From Ricinus communis (Eukaryota > Streptophyta > Magnoliopsida > Malpighiales > Euphorbiaceae): DNA of 64,000 nucleotides. Both the position numbers and the translations under genes were made by a program. How positions within the stretch are numbered: the first letter of the stretch is position 1; each line of letters opens with the position of its first letter. Shown here one piece after another: positions 21,982 through 35,150 of the stretch. Location: assembly GCF_019578655.1 (NCBI RefSeq), contig NC_063257.1:2790001-2854000 (forward strand), given 5' to 3'. The notes beneath the pieces are model-generated. The model was not told the DNA's origin, searched no databases, and was given only the letters and a program-made list of their open reading frames with translations.

Positions 21982-24900
21982 TTAATTGGGCGGTTTGAAG
22001 AATTTTAACCTAAGTCCACTGTTTACCATACTCCACACGCCTCCAATGGAAAAGGCTAGGCTAAATGCAATGCCTAACCAGCCCAGAATCCAGTTGAAAT
22101 ACCAATTGAAGCTGTACTTGGAAGGTCTTTTAATGAGAACCCACATGAAGCAAGGGTAAGCAAATGTGACTGGAAGGGTAAGTCCACCCAGTAGACCAGC
22201 AAGACTGGACAAGAAAGGAAGTGCAACCCCTATGAAGAAAGAGATGAATCCATAGAATACTCGAAATCCTGAGCGAACCCAGATTGAGCACGGGCGGTTG
22301 GTACGGCTTGTATAGCCAGCTTCAAAACTGTCAAATACAGGCATTGAATATATTTGAAAACTGCTTAAGCAATTGAACACGACTAGAAGGAAAGTCATTG
22401 CAAGAAGTCCTCGAGGAATATCGTGGCTGTGGAAACCATATAAAGCATTGAGGATTCCTCCTGTAGGCATCTGAATCAATAAAAGAAACATAATTACCAA
22501 TAGCCAAAAGGATAAGTTAACTTCTTGCGCCAAAAAAAGTACTCTAGAGCTGGCTAAGCAGCAGATTTCAAGGAAAGAATTATACATAGGTAGAATGAAT
22601 TTTTGAAATGAGTGAAGGGGCGTAAGGACTTACTAGATTTCCGTAAGCCCAGAAGCCTCCAATGGCAACAGGGAACAAGCACATAGCAATAAAGAAATAA
22701 GCAACTTTGGCTCCTTTCCACATGGGTACATGAGCTGGGTGCTTAAAGGTTGACGGCATTGTTGCCTGAGAAAACCAAATTAGACAACGGAAGTTACGCC
22801 TCAAAGAAGTACATAATATTTACAACAGAGAGGAAGCTCTATGACTTTGAAACTAAAAGAACGCTTATATACCTGAATCTCCAGGACTAGATTATGCCCT
22901 CTGAAAGCAAAGGCTACAATACCAAGAGCATTCAGTGCTGAAAAGACAGAAGCAGTAAAGGATGGCAGTGAAAGGGGTTCATAGGAGATTGAAGGTGGCC
23001 TTTCTTGACTAACAGAGAGAACCCATACCATAGTGGAATAAGTTATAGCTGTTATGGCACCGATAAGGGAAAGCCCTGCAATTGAATTAAGGTTTGGGAG
23101 CTGAGACAAAACAATACACAGAGAAGTGAACACCAGGTACCACTCAACTGTTGTTAGGGGATTAGATGAACAGAGAGGCCCACAAACTATCTGGAAGAAG
23201 AGTTTCATGGTCTCTCCTCCTATAAGTATCAAGGCTGTTGCAGTTCCAGCTGACAAATAAACGGTTGGAAATAGAGCAAGCCAAACACCTAATCGTTCCC
23301 CTGCAAACAAGAGAACACAAAATGATGTGGACACTTAATATCATGGAATTGCAAGTAAAAAATCTGCAGATAGGTATTTTATAAACTTGCCACCATTGTA
23401 TATGAATTGAACAGATCATAATCGAAAAAAAAAATGCAATTCCTTTCCAAACATTCATAATTAGAACCCAAAGCTAAGTAAGCAGAAAATTTGGATCACA
23501 TTAATTAGGTATTTATTATATTGTGACTTTTGAGTGCATTGTTTAACATTCAATTATAAGGTGTTAACTTGTATCCTTACCGAATGCAGCTTGTGCAAGC
23601 TCCACATATCTGTTATACCTCTTCCCAGGAACTGCTTCATGTAGCTGAACAAGAATCCATAAAGTATAGAGTTGCCAGCAGTAGGCTATGGTCAAAGACA
23701 GTATTCCCCAACTCCTGCAGATAACACCAACGGTGACTAATCAACCCCAAATCCTTCCTCTAAACATACTTTTATTTTTGTTCTCCAGTTCATAAAAATT
23801 GTAAAAGCACCAATAGGAAAAGTAACAGCAGCTTGTCAAGTTATTTTTCTTTGTGGTTTTGCTTTCTTTCTACTATGATATGCAGAGCCCCGAGACAGGG
23901 AGCTCTATATCTATTTAATTAAATTTGACCATAAACTGTTTCCTTAGAAATCATATACATTGGGAAATCTGTAAATAATATACTTTTTCCAAAGCAGTTC
24001 TTGGCTTTATATAAGTTCTAGTTTCTTAATCATGTACAATTAAGCTACAGTCTGTTGTATCATTAAGGATAGTTGAGGTGGATCCCTTTGAATTGTCCCA
24101 AAAGTCTAGCTTAGGGTCAAATTCCTCACTAGTAATCAAATTAGAAATGGTAAATCACTTATCGATATATCAGCATGAAATTACACAAAATGATTATGAG
24201 TAATTACATAAAGGGAATTAGGAATGGCTATCTTGATATCTTGTAGAAAAAAGCTACATATGTAATAAATAGTAATCAATTATAAAGGGGGGCTCGAACA
24301 TGGATCAAGAAAAAAGTAAAAACAGAATTATGAGAAGGGACCCCATGCCAGAGTTGGGCTTGGACAACTTTTCTCTGGAATAATTGGACATTGTGCAAGT
24401 AAAAGCTAAAAAGATGAAAAGAATGAAGTGACATGGCTCAAGAGTAGTTTCGGTTTCCATTCAAACAATCTCCTTGATATGAATTTTGAAAAAGCTAAGA
24501 CAAATCCACATCCTTGACCCACAACCCATAAACTTTAGTCAGATTCCCCTGACCATATGAAAGCACCACAATAGCCCACATTCCCTTTTGAATTAAAAAC
24601 ATTAATTAAAGCTTAATATGCACTTTCAAAACCACTGCACAAAGTAACGGTCTTTAGAAAAACTAAACTCACAGGAGAAAGAAAGAAAATGTGTAGTAAT
24701 TGCAATAACTGAAACAGAAAAAGAAAAATCCAACTCCGAACATGTTTAAGAGACACAACAGAAGAAAATACACTGGGTCATACGAACAACGAAGTGATAT
24801 CTAATGCTCAAAACAAGGTTCCTAAAATGCAATGAGAAACAAAAAAAAAAATAAACTAAGAACATTATTTGCATACTGAGCTAGAAAAAGAGGAAAGACA

Positions 24901-25322
24901 TGCATAAGGTACACAAATAGGGGAAAAGTAGAAGCATACCAGCCAAGGAAAGCAAAAGCAACAGGCAAAACAAGGGCTTGAAAGCCAACACCAGCATTAA
25001 GATTATGAAAGGCAGCGTAATGAGCATTTCCATTACGAGACTCAGTGATAGGAAGCCAAGCATCTTGTGGGTTGAGCTTAGTGAGATGACCCATTTCCTC
25101 TAAATACCCTTTCATGTTAATCAATACCCTCTTCATCGGCGTTCCTATGGGACTCAAGAACCGAGGGGAAATAAACGACGTTGGTGTCCACCCCGTCGAT
25201 GATTTCGCTTCCTTAGAAGGGGGTCTAGGTGATCGCTGACCTGACGGAGTTAGAATCTCTGGCGTCGACACACGTGGCGTGGCTGGAATGGATATTAGCT
25301 CCGTTTCTGGCCTTTCCTCCAT
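21982..25322 (-). CDS. LHTL8: lysine/histidine transporter-like 8 (AAAP amino acid permease family)
   Basis: Five exons: 25322-24940, 23714-23581, 23300-22873, 22765-22634 and 22470-21982, giving 521 residues with phases 2, 1, 0, 0. A hydrophilic, Ser/Pro-rich N-terminus of about 90 residues (SIPATPRVSTPEILTPSGQ) precedes the first membrane helix. The AAAP/LHT core follows: NLNAGVGFQALVLPVAF, WQLYTLWILVQLHE, GGETMKLFFQIVCG, GIVAFAFRGHNLVLEIQ, then MPVFDSFE and the C-terminal helices. These are H+-coupled amino acid importers of the plasma membrane. The long N-terminal tail and overall length match the LHT-like 8 (At1g47670) branch and not LHT1. Substrate is not visible. The intron between exons 1 and 2 is 1,225 bp. 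Confidence 0.9.
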
Positions 25323-25468
25323 TTCTCTCTTCTTGCCCTGTTACTGCTGCGGGTGACAGAAATGCTTGTGTAGATTAATACACAGTTAAAAAGGAGAAGC
25401 GAAGCGAGTAAAAGAAGAAACAATAGATTTTGTTTGGTTTTTATGGGTTTGTTGCTTTGTGGTTATTG

Positions 25469-25492
25469 GAGAGAGAGAGAGAGAGAGAGAGG
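25469..25492. repeat. (GA)n tract in 5' UTR/promoter of the LHT-like gene
   Basis: About 12 GA units lie about 150 bases upstream of the minus-strand ATG (a CT tract in the sense of the gene), a common position for TC-rich core promoter elements in plants. Confidence 0.7.
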
Positions 25493-27130
25493 TGATGGGT
25501 TTGTGAGTGACTGTCACTCTGATGAATGTCTGAAAACTGAAGACGGGGAATGTGAGCTTAGTGCTAGCAGTTCAGCATGAAAGTTTGCACACATATGATC
25601 ATGACCGTTGATCTTTGCATGAGTTTGTAAGGTTTGTGGTGAATGGTAGTGATGTGTGCCTGCCCGAGGCTATTATAATTTATAAAAGACTGAGCCTGTA
25701 TTTTCAGACGTGTGAAGTTGACTGCTTTTACAATTGGATTCATGGTTTTCTTCTTTAATTTTTTTATAGTAGAGTAGTGTGTCGAAGTAGTAGTAGTAGT
25801 AGTAGTAGTAGTGATTGTGTGACGGAGGGTATACGAAAGGTTATGATGTGGGGGCAACGAAGAGTAGGTCAAACTATACATTAATCATTTCCATCAGGCG
25901 TTTTGATGGATGATCATTCTAATATTGTGGGGTCCTTATGGCCTGTCTCCGGAATTTCCGCTCCTCATAGAATAGGGTATTGCAAGCAGAGAGCAATGGG
26001 CCAATAAAATGGTCCCACATTCATCGATTTCTGGGTGCCGCTAACTTTTTTAAAATTAAACCAAAAAAACATAAGATAGGTCGCATAAGTAAGTAGTAAG
26101 TAATAAAACAAAATACGACAGACAAAGTTTTACCGACACCAGCACGTGCCCTTCCTCTGGTTTAACCAAAACATCAGATAAGATGATTTATTAGGCGTGC
26201 TGATTAAAATCAAACGCTGAAATTAATTACAACCATATCATGCCAGTTGCTTTGCTGCAGACATCATATTGTTATTCAGGCGTGCTCACTTCATATCATA
26301 TTTGGCTTGCTAATTATTCAATCAATTTCAAATTATTAGTCAATATACCCAAACAAAAATGGACCACAGTAGTCCGTACACCCGCCGAAAGTTGAACCAA
26401 CCAGCCCCTTTTTCTTCTAAAACAAATTTCTTTTTTTCTTTTAAGAAAAAAACCCAACATTCTTCATGTTTGGGATTTTAGTTTACGCGACTTTTAGAAT
26501 CCTTTTGACAAGGCTCTTGGGTACTATGCGTATAATGAATGTCTCAGTAAATGCCAACTTCATGAAGATCACTATGTAAGTATGCAAGCTGTTACTTCTT
26601 CGTGTCTAAATCACTTTATAAGAAACTATTCACTGCATAAAATTTGCTCGTGATTTTCACAAGTGGGATAAAGAGATTTCTGATCCCTGCGTGCCCTCAA
26701 TAATTATATTCAAGGGGAACAAAAGAAAGAAGGTACGTTTATAATATTTGTAGGAATATAAAGTCATATTCATAATCATTAGTGAAATATTCTGCTAAAG
26801 ATGTTGAGGACTAGTTTTGGCAGCGATGAATTATATCATATGGACCCTCGTACTTAGGTACATACACCAATATATACCTAAGTCATTTAATACGTGCGGC
26901 TTACACAACAAAATAGTCATATATAAATTTCATAATATAATATTTTATAATTGATATTTGGTAAATTAATAATTTTATTAAGTATTAAGTTCTATAATTA
27001 ATTTTATTTTCATTAAATATTGATTCTTTTAAAAATTAGTAATTTTATTAATAATTTATTCTTATAATAATAATGTTAGCGTAATAAATATTAATAGAAA
27101 TAACAAAGAATAAAAATTTTATTTGTGTAA
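25493..27130. other. promoter side and intergenic DNA
   Basis: Upstream region of the LHT-like gene, followed by AT-rich spacer. It contains a trinucleotide (GTA)n microsatellite at 25786-25813. No gene was seen. Confidence 0.4.
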
Positions 27131-28250
27131 AATTTTCAATGTAATTTTTATTTATAAATTCTAATATCTTTTAGTCATTTTTTTAATGACTTCAAGGATA
27201 GTTATATTCTTTTATAAAATATCCTATATTTATTTTTTATATGATATTAAATTTTTATTATCACGTATATTCATTAGGTTCGTTAGATATTAATTGTAGA
27301 TTCATTAGATATAAATTGTAGATTCATTGGTAATACAGTATAGATTCATTAAAGATTTAATGTTCAATATAGTTATAAACAACAAGATCATTAAGTATTA
27401 CTTATAGGTTCATCAAATGTAAGGTATAGATTCATTAGTTCTGAACTGTAAATTCATTGGTTAGAATATGAATCTGTTTTTCTAATTATAAACTTATAAA
27501 CTATAATCTATGAATTTCAGGTCTATATGTGTCGAATTTATAGTTTATAAATTATGAACCTTTTGTTTTTAATCAATGAATCTATATATTATTATGAACT
27601 TCTAAGATGTTACCTATGATTTCAAGTATGCTTGTAATAAATTTATAGTTTATAATTTATGAATCTGTTGTTAACTTATGAACCTTTAATTTTATAATTT
27701 AAAATTGTCAATATAATTTTTGTTTACAAATTCTAACATTTTTTAGTAGTTTTTTTTAATAACTTTAAGGATAGTTCTCATAAAATATTATATTTATTTT
27801 TTATATGACATTAATTTTTCACTATCACACATTCATTAGGTTCATTAGATATAAATTGTAGTTTCATTGGTAGTACAATGTAGATTCATTGAAGATTTCA
27901 TGTTAAATATAATTATAAACAATAAGATCAATAAGTATTATTTATAAGTTCATCAAATATAAGATATAGATTCATCAGTGTTCTAAACTGTAAATTCATC
28001 AATTAAGATATAAATCTGTTTTTTAAATTATGAATCTAAACTATAATCTATGAATCTCAGGTATACATGTGATAAACTTAATAATTTGAAAATTATGAAC
28101 CTTTTTATTTTTAACCTATGAATTTGTATATTTTATGAACTTTTGAGATGCTATAAATGAACTTCAAGTATACTTACAATAAACTTATAGTTTATAATTC
28201 ATGAACTTGTTGTTAACTTATGAACCTGTAGTTTTACGATTGACATTTAT
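27131..28250. repeat. diverged tandem duplication, unit about 540-575 bp
   Basis: The segment starting AAAATTTTCAATGTAATTTT at 27131 recurs at 27706 (AAAATTGTCAATATAATTTT). Shared landmarks in order are AAGGATAGTT, TATTTATTTTTTATATGA, CATTAGGTTC, TTCATTGGTA, TTATAAACAA, AATCTATGAAT, TTATGAACCT and TTGTTAACTTATGAACCT. The spacing shrinks from 575 to 540 bases because copy 1 has an extra TTAGATAT(A/T)AATTGTAGATTCA-like unit. In each copy the left half is rich in GATTCAT/GTTCAT and the right half in ATGAATC/ATGAAC, so the copies are roughly self-inverted. Confidence 0.72.
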
Positions 28251-28334
28251 AATTTTTACTAATAAACTTGTATCCATAACATATGATTGTGTTTTGTAAT
28301 TTATAATTATGAATATAAAATTATTAATTTTGAT

Positions 28335-28362
28335 ATTATTATTATTATTATTATTATTATTA
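28335..28362. repeat. (ATT)n microsatellite
   Basis: About nine ATT units in an AT-rich spacer. Confidence 0.9.
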
Positions 28363-29880
28363 AATTTTAAAATCAAAATATTATTATATAATAATAAAAA
28401 ATAACTAAAATTAATTTTTTGAAATAAAAAGTAATAAAATTTAATATATAAATATATACTTAACTATGATTAAATCCAATATTTTGATAAAAATTAAATT
28501 GTAATAAAGTTTCGTATATGTATAAAACTTCATTTTAATATATGACTTTTATTATAAAAATACTAACATATTATTAAAAAATAAATTTAGTGTTATAATA
28601 ATAATAAAAATACTGAAAATAAAAAATATAATTAGAAATTATTAATAATAATATAGTAAAAAGAATAAAAAGACAAGACATGCTAAAAGTAGTATTTATG
28701 TAAAAATGATTAGTAATATTTAAAAAAAAGAAAAGAAAATTACACGTGTGTACATAAAGAATTATAGACTCGGGTCCATTATATACCAATTCCTAGGCAA
28801 CAGTTTCAATTTTTTTATGGTATATTACAGTAATGGTCATTGCGGAATCCAAAGACACGAGACAGAGGGAGAATGCAATGGAACATCATGTCTAGTTGGT
28901 TATTTGTGCAGCCCATTTTCACAGGCTTGCAACGACTGCTTATTTTAAGCAACTACTTGGGCCTGTCCAAAACTTTACGTTCATTTTGAGATGTGGTTGA
29001 ATGATTCTAATTGTTTAAAATCCTCCATACACCAACCATTTCGTACCAATCCCTTCCCGAAAAGCTAAATGGTGTTATGGGCGGCATGGTGCTTCAACTC
29101 AGCAACATATCTACATCTTGCCATTAAATTATAAATTAATAACATTATAAAGTTATTGCTATCTAATAAGAAATAAAATTATTATTAATTCCGTTAAAAA
29201 CATAAATATTGATTTTAGTTTTGAATTAGCAATTATTCCATCTATTTTATACTAACTGAAAATAATTTTAATTGTTTATTAATTTTATATATTTAACAAG
29301 ACATTTTATTTTTAGTTTTTTTATTTTATTCTTATTTTAATATGATAAATTTTACAGTCTATAAAATAATAATTTAATTAATTTTGCCTATATTAAAAAA
29401 GTATGTGAGATTGCCTAATTAAATCATAATATTAATAAATAATAATAATGTCTGAGACATACAATAAAAGTTGGATTTAACAATTTCAATGGCTTAACTA
29501 ACCTATGAGATAAATTTTATCTAAAATTAAAACTCTCATGTCTTTATTAAGCATATATAGTGGGATTACTAATTCATAATTAATAAAGTTTTAATTTCTA
29601 AAACAACCTTGAGTTTTTATTTTATCTCTTAAAATGGTCTTAATATTTTAATTGATTTCACAGATGTCTATGCTTAGATTGGTATACCCTATAGCAAAAG
29701 ATAGTAGTTCAAATCAAAAGTTGATGTAGAGTAGATAAGTAAATTTAAAAGACGTTTTGAGAGAGAAAAAAAATTAGAAGATATAAATTTTATATATATG
29801 GCAAATAGTGTTCAGTAATTTAATTATTATAGCAATCCTACCAAATGTAGATTTACAAAAATTAAATTAATATATTTTAT
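28363..29880. other. AT-rich intergenic DNA
   Basis: No gene was seen. A less AT-rich patch at 28830-28950 carries a short open frame without a recognisable family. Confidence 0.35.
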
Positions 29881-29889
29881 CAAAGAATG

Positions 29890-31080
29890 TTAATGATGTC
29901 TCAAACTTAGTAATCGCAGGTGTACGAACTGAATGATAGTATTGGCAAGTTCACCACGAGGTCGATCTCACAATAAATTATAGAGTATATATTATAAATA
30001 TCAACTATCATACAAAATACTAAAAATAAATCTAAACACTCTAAGTTAATATTTTGAGAATGATTTATAGTTTATGAAAGAAATTAAATAACTAGAAAAT
30101 AAATATACAGCTGGAATGATTAATGTAAACTATATGATAAAATAACATTTAGTCTAGCTTATACTTAGTAATCTCTTTATTTTCCTTAAATCCAAATCCA
30201 ATGAATGAAATAGTGATATGTTTTTTTCCTAAGTCATTCAAGCTAATGATGCCACTTAGATTTTTTATACCATTATAGATTAAAGTAAATATGATGTTTC
30301 TAATACTTTTAACCTAAAAAGTTTATAACAAATATTATTATTAAATTAATATGATGGTCAACCAATAATAATAAATGAAACTAATACATATATAAAGATA
30401 AATAAATTATTCATTAAACTCATAATATATAAGGTTCATACATAAATAAAAAGTCAAACTAAACACTTATGGAACTTATCCTGACACATTTATTCCAATG
30501 GTAATTATAATTAAATAGACAGATATAAGATGTATAAAATAAAAAATTAAAACTCCCTTAAAATTCAAAAGTTCTTCAATGAATGAAGAAGATTGATTAT
30601 CACTCTTCACATCCTGAAAAGTTTATTTGATTCTTGAAAGAATAATGCAAAAAACTAACTAAATGCTGTAGAAGATGAATTATACGAAATTCGCATAGAG
30701 AAGAATAATTGATCCCCCTCTTATTTAATTGACTTATACTTCTAGAGATTCATTTTTTAGAGTCATTATCTCAGTATGACACCACTATAGTTATCCTCTC
30801 AATTGCCTTAAACAAAATAAACAACTTTAAATATAATTATTATTTATTATATATATTTAATTAATTTTTTCTTTGTAGGTCTTGATAAATTGGCTGCAAT
30901 TTTGATAATCCATGTGTCTCTATTCCAAGCCTTTTACAGATGCAGTCTAATTAAAACCTGTTCATGTATTTTTTTTGGCTCATATTCTCCTTTTTTAGTT
31001 ATTATCACATGAAATTAGACAAGAAGGGTAAAGTAAGATAAAAGACGCATATTTCTACATATTATATATATATAAAACAT
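29890..31080. mobile_element. possible decayed non-autonomous element
   Basis: Begins with AATCGCAGGTGTACGAACTG, then TTCACCACGAGGTCGATCTCACA, a phrase I recall as resembling the opening of a dispersed non-coding repeat in several dicot genomes. It ends near 31080 with another familiar block (TGAAATTAGACAAGAAGG). No terminal duplication or coding region was found. The boundaries and class are guesses. Confidence 0.3.
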
Positions 31081-33452
31081 ATCAAAAGATTATTAAAATA
31101 CTTAATTATATATATATATAATATGAATCTATCAATTAGAATTAGTAATTCTGTGATTTAATTAAGTTTAATTTTAGGAATTATGAATCCATGAATGAAA
31201 CTAACTATTAAATACTTAATTAATTTAAATGATTAAAAAACGATAATTAGTATAATATAAATAGATAATCCAAGTGAACTACCGAATAGGGCAAAGACAC
31301 CCAAAAAGAAAATTAAGAAGCATTAGAAGACTGTTGGATTAACCTATTAATTAACAATTAAATTGGCGGGAGTATGCGATCGGCAATCTGGTATTAGAAG
31401 ATTTTGGCACATTTGTCTTTGAGATGGACGAAGCAACCAACCAAGTTCCCTTGCTCACGTAAGCGCTTACGTTACTCGTTGTTGCATCACTTAGTAGGCA
31501 GTCGCGTTATATCTTTATTACAAAGGACCCCCTGCCTTTTTTCTTATTTCCAAAATCCGCCCCAATATTAAATAATTTTATTTCTTTTAGAAGGTCCATG
31601 CCTTTGACTATTCACATGGTCCTTCCAGGTTTTTAAAGATATGGCAGCACTGAATTAGCTTCAAATTGATGCAAATGTTATTTAAAGCGTCCATATAAAT
31701 TCTTAAATTATATTTCTTTTTGTTATCTAAAAAATATGTGAAGTTTAGATTTTTTAGAAAATGTTTTATTTATTCTTATTTTGTAAAGACGAAAATAATT
31801 TTTAAATATATTTTATTATTTTTTATCCTATTTCTTTTAAGTTTTAATAGTTTTATTTATTATTTATTTTTATTAATAAAAACTAATTAAAAAGTAAAAT
31901 AAAATATTATTAAAATATTACAAACGTTTTTAAGATAAATAAAAATATAAAATTAATTATATTGTAATTTAATAAGAAAAAAAATATATATATATATATA
32001 TATATATTTACTGAAAATGCTAATGTCAAAATAGTTCAAAATGAATTCTAAAAATTTAAAGCTAGTTACAACGTTCCCGAAACTTCACCGGATAACTCAG
32101 AAAGACGTTTAACTTAAATTCCCCAAATGCCCTTGAATCTTGAGGCTGAATTTTGTCTGCATAAGTAAAAGGCGATGACATTTTGGTTTTTTTGTCCATT
32201 TGCATCTCCAGCCTGCTATGTAGACGGATGAAAGTTGGAGGAAGGCAAACGGATAGGAAGCAGAGATGAGCTACCCGGTCAAAGTCAACTAAAATTCTTG
32301 GAAAAGTCTGGGACTACAAAAATACCCTCCATTTTCTATCGAATTGCTATGACTAAACTTGCTCGCCGATTCATAGCCCAATGACGACTCCACCATTCTT
32401 TGTTTGACCGAAAATAAGATAGAAAAGGAAAATGAAAATACTCATTTTATAGTAACTTATAAATATATAGTTTTTTTTTATAAAAAAATTGGCGCTATAT
32501 AATAATTAATAATAATTACATATATTTCTCAGAAAATAATATTTGTTAGAGTTTAGCACTGTTTTTTTTTTTAGTTTTTAAGAGATTTTTCATAATTTAA
32601 AACTACATCCATTGTATTAATTTTTTGGAATAATATATTTTATCTTTTATTCTCAATGTTTATATTTAGTTTGACATACGGGTTAACTAATTATCTATAA
32701 TTAAGTCAAAATACACTTATTTGCAATTTCACTTTTACTAAATTACAATTTTTTTATATACAACTAATTTAAATCTAAAAGTATATTTATAAGTAAATTT
32801 TATATTATATTTTCTTTTAAAAAGAGAAGAAATTTATTATTTTTTATTAAAATTCTTATAATATGTTGACTTTCAATTATTGTATAATTAGTTAACTTTT
32901 AATTTTTGCTATCAAACTTTTTATTCACGTTCTATTATATATTTCATAACTAGCTATTTTTGTTATAATATTTATTTATTTACCATTCTACAATTAATAA
33001 TTGTTTATATCTTTGTTATTCACATTCTAAAAATAAAAATTATATTATTTTATCTAAATTGGCTATAATTTTAAATCTATAAAATTATATGTTTCTATTA
33101 AAAAGTATAGTGCTTGTTTCAAATACCTTAGAGAAATAAAAGAAAACATATATAATACTTTATTGTCAAAACACTATTTTATTTAACCATAATAAAAAAA
33201 ACTCTAAAAGTAAAATATTTACATTATTTTATCTAAATTTCAACTATTAAATGTCGCTTGCTTTGCCTGCAATAATGCGGATAACTAGTTGATTTTGAAC
33301 CTTCTTTACTACTTTCTTTTTAGTTTTTTTTTTTACATGAATTAGAAAGCTATTTCTAATTGTAAAATTAAACAAGTCCTAACTAATTATTTATTTCTTA
33401 TTTCAATACTTTGCACTATTTTTCTCCTAAAGAAAAAACTTCACATTATTTA

Positions 33453-33487
<35 letters not shown>

Positions 33488-33982
33488 GCTATCAACTTGA
33501 ATCTAATAAAAGTTTAATGAAAATAATTTGTTACAAAGATTTTAGTGCTTGAGTGTCAATTTTCATAAAAGATAAATATATAATCATTGTAGATAACAAT
33601 AATATTTCAAAAGTTTATTAAAATATTTGTTTAAAGTCTTTATATGCATTAAAGTCTTATTATCAGGAATCCTTTAATTTTTTTTCTCTTTATATATAGA
33701 AAGTTAATTTTTTTAACTTTATTATAATTTTTTTAACTTTATTATAATTAACACACTAGAAGCTCTTATATATTTATTAATTAATATTTACTACTTTTAT
33801 ATTTATTTCTTTGATAATTTTTTTTCAAAATAAAAATAAATATATAAAGAGACATTTTTTTGACACTATCACTAAATTCAAATAAATTTTTTTATTGTTT
33901 AAACAAATTATAATTTTAAAATAAAAACATCATTGGAAATTTTGTAAAAATATAACACAATTAGAATGTTAGTAAAATCTAT

Positions 33983-34050
<68 letters not shown>

Positions 34051-35150
34051 TTTTTATATTAATTAATAAATTACTTTTCTAATAAAAAATATGACTTAAA
34101 AATGATAACTTTAATTGTAATTTTAATATTATGTGAAGTGAATAATTGATCTATTTTATTATACAATGAATGTAGTTTTTGTAAATAATATTTTAATTAT
34201 TAATTTAAATATTATACTAACTAAAAATTTATTCCACTATCATTGATTTTTAATCTTAAAATAATAGTATGATTTATATTTATACTATTAATTTTATATA
34301 AAATTCAAAAATTAACTAATATAATTTTTTTAGTAATATTTTATATTATTTCGTTAATTAAAAATTTATAAATAGAAGGCATTAAAAATATTTTATTTAT
34401 TGTTTATGATAAATAACATTAAATACTAATAATTTTTCTAAATGTTATCTATAAAACCATTTTATATAAGTTAGAAATAGGTTTATTCCTTTTTGTTTGA
34501 TAGAATTATTATATAATAAAAAAAATCTTGTTACTACTTTAATGTTAAAAATATCTATAGTAGATATATCTAAAATATATTTTATATTTTTAATGATAAG
34601 AACTTGAGTAATTAATAATTCACTTGAAGTGAATGAAAAATTAATGAAAAAAGAAGATTAGGCAGCTTCCTAAATCCCATTCAACAGCGCCACCACATGG
34701 AACCAAACGTCACCAAACAAACACAGGCAATCCGTAATTTCAAGCAAAAAAGAAGTCTACTTTCGTTACTCCGCCATCGCGCCGCCCTGTATTAAATCCC
34801 AAACTCGCGCAATCCGTAGCGTTTGTTTTTTTGGTAAATCCTCGCCTCCTATCGTGATCCTCTCCACTTCCTGCCCTCTCATTTTCCTGAGACTTCAAAA
34901 ATCTCAGGAATCTCTCTTTCTCATAATCCAAATCCCTAATTTTTTGCTGTGAATAGTCTTCAGTCGCGCCCAGTTTTGAATTTAATTTAGGTCCAAACTT
35001 TCAATTCTACCTCCATTTATCCAATTCCTTTATTCATTAATCACAAATGGCATTAATTTACTTCTTCTAGGTTTTCCTAGATCATCTGTAATCTCACTTT
35101 CCCAAGAAACTATTTACCTACTATTTATCAACCTTATCAAATTTTTAGAT
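31081..35150. other. AT-rich intergenic DNA upstream of the processing peptidase
   Basis: No gene was seen. It contains microsatellites at 31984-32008 (TA), 33456-33488 (ATT) and 33986-34048 (TA). The last 400 bases or so are less AT-rich and are probably the promoter and 5' UTR of the peptidase gene. Confidence 0.4.
33986..34048. repeat. (TA)n microsatellite, about 31 units
   Basis: An uninterrupted run of TA of about 62 bases, the longest in the window. Confidence 0.95.

Noticed and set aside
28748..28948. 66-codon open frame with several cysteines near its end
   Set aside because: Looked briefly like a secreted Cys-rich peptide, but it has no signal peptide and no regular Cys spacing known to me.
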